DNA from: Candidatus Peregrinibacteria bacterium
Lineage (GTDB): Bacteria > Patescibacteriota > Gracilibacteria > UBA1369 > UM-FILTER-53-11
DNA length: 7,768 bases
Reading direction: 5' to 3'
NCBI GenBank assembly: GCA_023245725.1
Contig: JAHFJU010000062.1
Coordinates: 1 to 7,768, forward strand
Position numbers and translations under genes: made by a program. Below, piece after piece: positions 6,298 through 7,768 of this stretch; the first letter of the stretch is position 1; every line of letters begins with the position of its first letter. Under the pieces are notes generated by a model. It did not search any database. It worked only from the letters and a program-made list of their open reading frames with translations, and had not been told where the DNA came from.

Positions 6298-6326
6298 TAT
6301 ACACTAAAATGTTGATTGATTGTCAT
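6296..6326 (-). promoter_or_regulatory. promoter for the transglutaminase-like gene
   Basis: On the minus strand, a perfect TATAAT (6301-6296) is preceded by ATGACA (6326-6321) at a 19-base spacing, slightly long. Transcription should start near 6290-6288, giving a leader of about 5-7 bases before the ATG at 6283. The -35 element lies inside the tatD coding sequence, and the -10 box overlaps the one on the plus strand. Confidence 0.55.
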
Positions 6327-7061
6327 TCTCACATTCATGTAGATGCCTTTGATTCTGATCGAAAAGAGGTCATAAAACGCGCACAGGCAGCAGGTGTTGA
6401 AAAAATAATAAATGTGGGTTTCGATGTCGAAGGCAATTTTAAAGCGATTGCACTTGCTAACGAGTACGATTTTATTTACGCAACTATGGGCATACACCCG
6501 CATGCGGCTAGTGAGTGGAATGAAGAGGTAGGTGAAAAAATTATTGAAACGTGTAAGTGCGAGCCGAAAGTTGTTGCACTTGGTGAAATGGGTCTTGATT
6601 ATTATAAAAACTTTCAGCCTCGTGAGTTACAGCTTTCTGTATTGCGAGCGCAGTTAGCTATTGCTCAAAAGTTAGAGTTGCCTGTTATTATTCATTGTCG
6701 TGATGCTTTTAATGATTTGTTTGAAATGTTGCCTCATTTTCAATTGAAAAATGTATTGTTGCACTGCTTTACAGGTACACTCGAAGAAGCTCGTGTCGGT
6801 TGGTCGCGAGGTTATTACATGGCTTTTACGGGAATTATTACTTATCCAAGTGCTGGTTCTCTTCGTGAGGTTTTTAGAGGGTGTCCGATAAATCTTATGG
6901 TAGCTGAGACCGATTGTCCTTATCTTCCTCCTATTCCTAATCGCGGAAAACGAAATGAACCGGCTTTTTTGAGAGATACAGTAAGTTATATGATGAGTCT
7001 TAGAAAAGATGTAGATTCCTCTATTTTAAGCGCTAATTCTATTAAATTGTTCTCTCTATAA
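6309..7061 (+). CDS. tatD: TatD-family metal-dependent hydrolase (DNase)
   Basis: A complete 250-residue TatD-type amidohydrolase. Characterised relatives (TatD, YcfH, YjjV) are cytosolic divalent-metal-dependent phosphodiesterases with nuclease activity, linked to DNA repair and quality control. The expected metal ligands are all visible: the HxH of DCHSHIH (His6, His8), Glu93 in GEMGLDYY, His129 in VIIHCRDA, His152 in LLHCFTGT and Asp202 in AETDCPYLPP. GIHPH at 61-65 is also typical. The end, NSIKLFSL, replaces the usual N-x-x-x-L-F-G-L. Length and N-terminus (MLIDCHSHIH) fit the family, so the ATG at 6309 is secure. It lies about 11 bases downstream of a perfect TATAAT, so the mRNA is probably almost leaderless. 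Exact substrate and paralogue identity (TatD versus YcfH) cannot be decided here. The next gene begins 71 bases downstream with no terminator between. Confidence 0.93.
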   Translation: MLIDCHSHIHVDAFDSDRKEVIKRAQAAGVEKIINVGFDVEGNFKAIALANEYDFIYATMGIHPHAASEWNEEVGEKIIETCKCEPKVVALGEMGLDYYKNFQPRELQLSVLRAQLAIAQKLELPVIIHCRDAFNDLFEMLPHFQLKNVLLHCFTGTLEEARVGWSRGYYMAFTGIITYPSAGSLREVFRGCPINLMVAETDCPYLPPIPNRGKRNEPAFLRDTVSYMMSLRKDVDSSILSANSIKLFSL

Positions 7062-7098
7062 TCGATATACATATACCGAATTCCACATGGCCTTGACT

Positions 7099-7112
7099 AT
7101 ATTTGTAAATAT
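7099..7112. promoter_or_regulatory. inverted repeat upstream of the 7133 gene, possible operator
   Basis: ATATTT-GT-AAATAT is a perfect 6-bp inverted repeat with a 2-base spacer. It begins directly after TTGACT (7093-7098), a plausible -35 element, and ends 20 bases before the ATG at 7133. No good -10 sits at the right distance (TAAGCT at 7115 is poor), so the promoter itself is uncertain. In AT-rich DNA such a repeat can arise by chance. Confidence 0.3.
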
Positions 7113-7132
7113 GTTAAGCTGCAGGTCTCAAT

Positions 7133-7768
7133 ATGAAGAAAACGACACCTATTGAAGCGGACAAACAGTACAATCTCTATGATGAATTGAGTTTGTTAGA
7201 TACTCCAAATGCTCTTCCGGAACAGATCATTGAACAGTTGTTTTTTAAACTGATGTCTCCTTTTTTGCCTGTACATGTTTTAGGCGAGGAAGAGATGAAG
7301 ATCCGAATAAATAGAATTAGACAGATTGTTGGAGATCTCTCTGTTGAGACAAGCCGCGTTTTGAAGAAACATGGAAAAGATAAGACAGCAAATATTCTTG
7401 ATCCGTATTCCACTATCGATAAAATATTAGCAACAATACCAGATGCAGACGATCAAATTGATCTAGTTAATGTGCTAAGAAAATTGCAGTCGCAATATAC
7501 TGCAGAACTTTTAGACTGTTTTGGTTTTCTGCCAAAATCTGTATTCGATCGTGATTCAGTAAATAAGTTAAGGAGTGATGCGCATGATAGTAATATCAGT
7601 GGTTCAAGTACTTCAAAATTGAAGGATTTGGTTCCTTCTTGGATAGTCGGAAAATTTGATTCACTTGAAGCTTTAATGAGCGATTTGTTAGCTCCGGGAC
7701 GTGGTTCATCTATGCGTAGAAAACAGTTAGATACTGTTCCTTCATGGCGTCGGTTAAATTCATGGTGT
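7133..7768 (+). CDS. hypothetical protein, N-terminal 212 residues (runs off right edge)
   Basis: The frame is open from the ATG at 7133 to the window edge. An AGGT lies 6 bases before the ATG, the best Shine-Dalgarno-like site in the window. I recognise no family. The protein starts MKKTTPIEADKQYNLYDEL, with no signal peptide or membrane segment. Residues about 20-130 look soluble and helical, with many charged residues and regular leucines and isoleucines (for example IRINRIRQIVGDL and IDLVNVLRKLQSQYTAELLDCF). From about 145 the chain becomes Ser/Asp/Arg-rich and probably flexible (HDSNISGSSTSKLKD, APGRGSSMRRK), with two short similar segments, LVPSWIVGKF and TVPSWRRLNSW. It may be co-transcribed with tatD (71-base gap, no terminator seen). 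The total length is unknown. Confidence 0.75.
   Translation, partial: MKKTTPIEADKQYNLYDELSLLDTPNALPEQIIEQLFFKLMSPFLPVHVLGEEEMKIRINRIRQIVGDLSVETSRVLKKHGKDKTANILDPYSTIDKILATIPDADDQIDLVNVLRKLQSQYTAELLDCFGFLPKSVFDRDSVNKLRSDAHDSNISGSSTSKLKDLVPSWIVGKFDSLEALMSDLLAPGRGSSMRRKQLDTVPSWRRLNSWC

Noticed and set aside
6284..6304. GTG at 6304 as start of the transglutaminase-like protein
   Set aside because: It overlaps the -35/-10 region and lies upstream of the predicted transcription start. The ATG at 6283 has AGAAGA just before it.
6297..6503. Minus-strand open frame of 68 codons over the start of tatD
   Set aside because: It is antisense to the conserved TatD N-terminus, Cys- and Phe-rich, and runs across the shared promoter.

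Overview
The window is about 7.8 kb of compact, low-GC bacterial DNA (roughly 30-42% GC by hand counts of parts of it). It reads cleanly with the standard bacterial code: TGA never appears inside a gene. Most of it is an aromatic-precursor (shikimate pathway) operon on the minus strand. Genes lie 6-11 bases apart, and few starts have a strong Shine-Dalgarno sequence. I cannot name the organism. The weak ribosome-binding sites, the AroA-AroK fusion and a transglutaminase-like protein of a type I loosely associate with candidate-phyla bacteria (Peregrinibacteria/Gracilibacteria-like) are only weak hints.

Layout, right to left along the minus strand. A transglutaminase-like hypothetical gene (6283-5240) is followed by a 292-base intergenic region. 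That region holds a candidate promoter, a strong structured RNA or terminator (5109-5188) and possible mini-ORFs. Next come DAHP synthase (4947-3931), 3-dehydroquinate synthase aroB (3919-2882), an in-frame fusion of EPSP synthase and shikimate kinase (aroA-aroK, 2875-1136), and L-aspartate oxidase nadB (from 1125, running off the left edge). Pathway steps 1, 2, 5 and 6 are present. Dehydroquinase, shikimate dehydrogenase and chorismate synthase are not in the window and may lie beyond nadB or elsewhere.

On the plus strand, a TatD-family metal-dependent hydrolase (6309-7061) is transcribed divergently from the transglutaminase-like gene. The two starts are only 25 bases apart. Between them is a perfect palindrome, TATAATTATA, that gives a consensus -10 box to both strands, so both transcripts would have very short leaders. 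After TatD comes an unrecognised gene (7133 to the right edge), with an inverted repeat just upstream.

The enzymes are ordinary. The points most worth a second look are the AroA-AroK fusion, the symmetric bidirectional promoter, the RNA element upstream of DAHP synthase with three repeat segments that can pair in two ways, and the two unassigned proteins. I found no CRISPR array, tRNA, rRNA, insertion sequence or phage gene.
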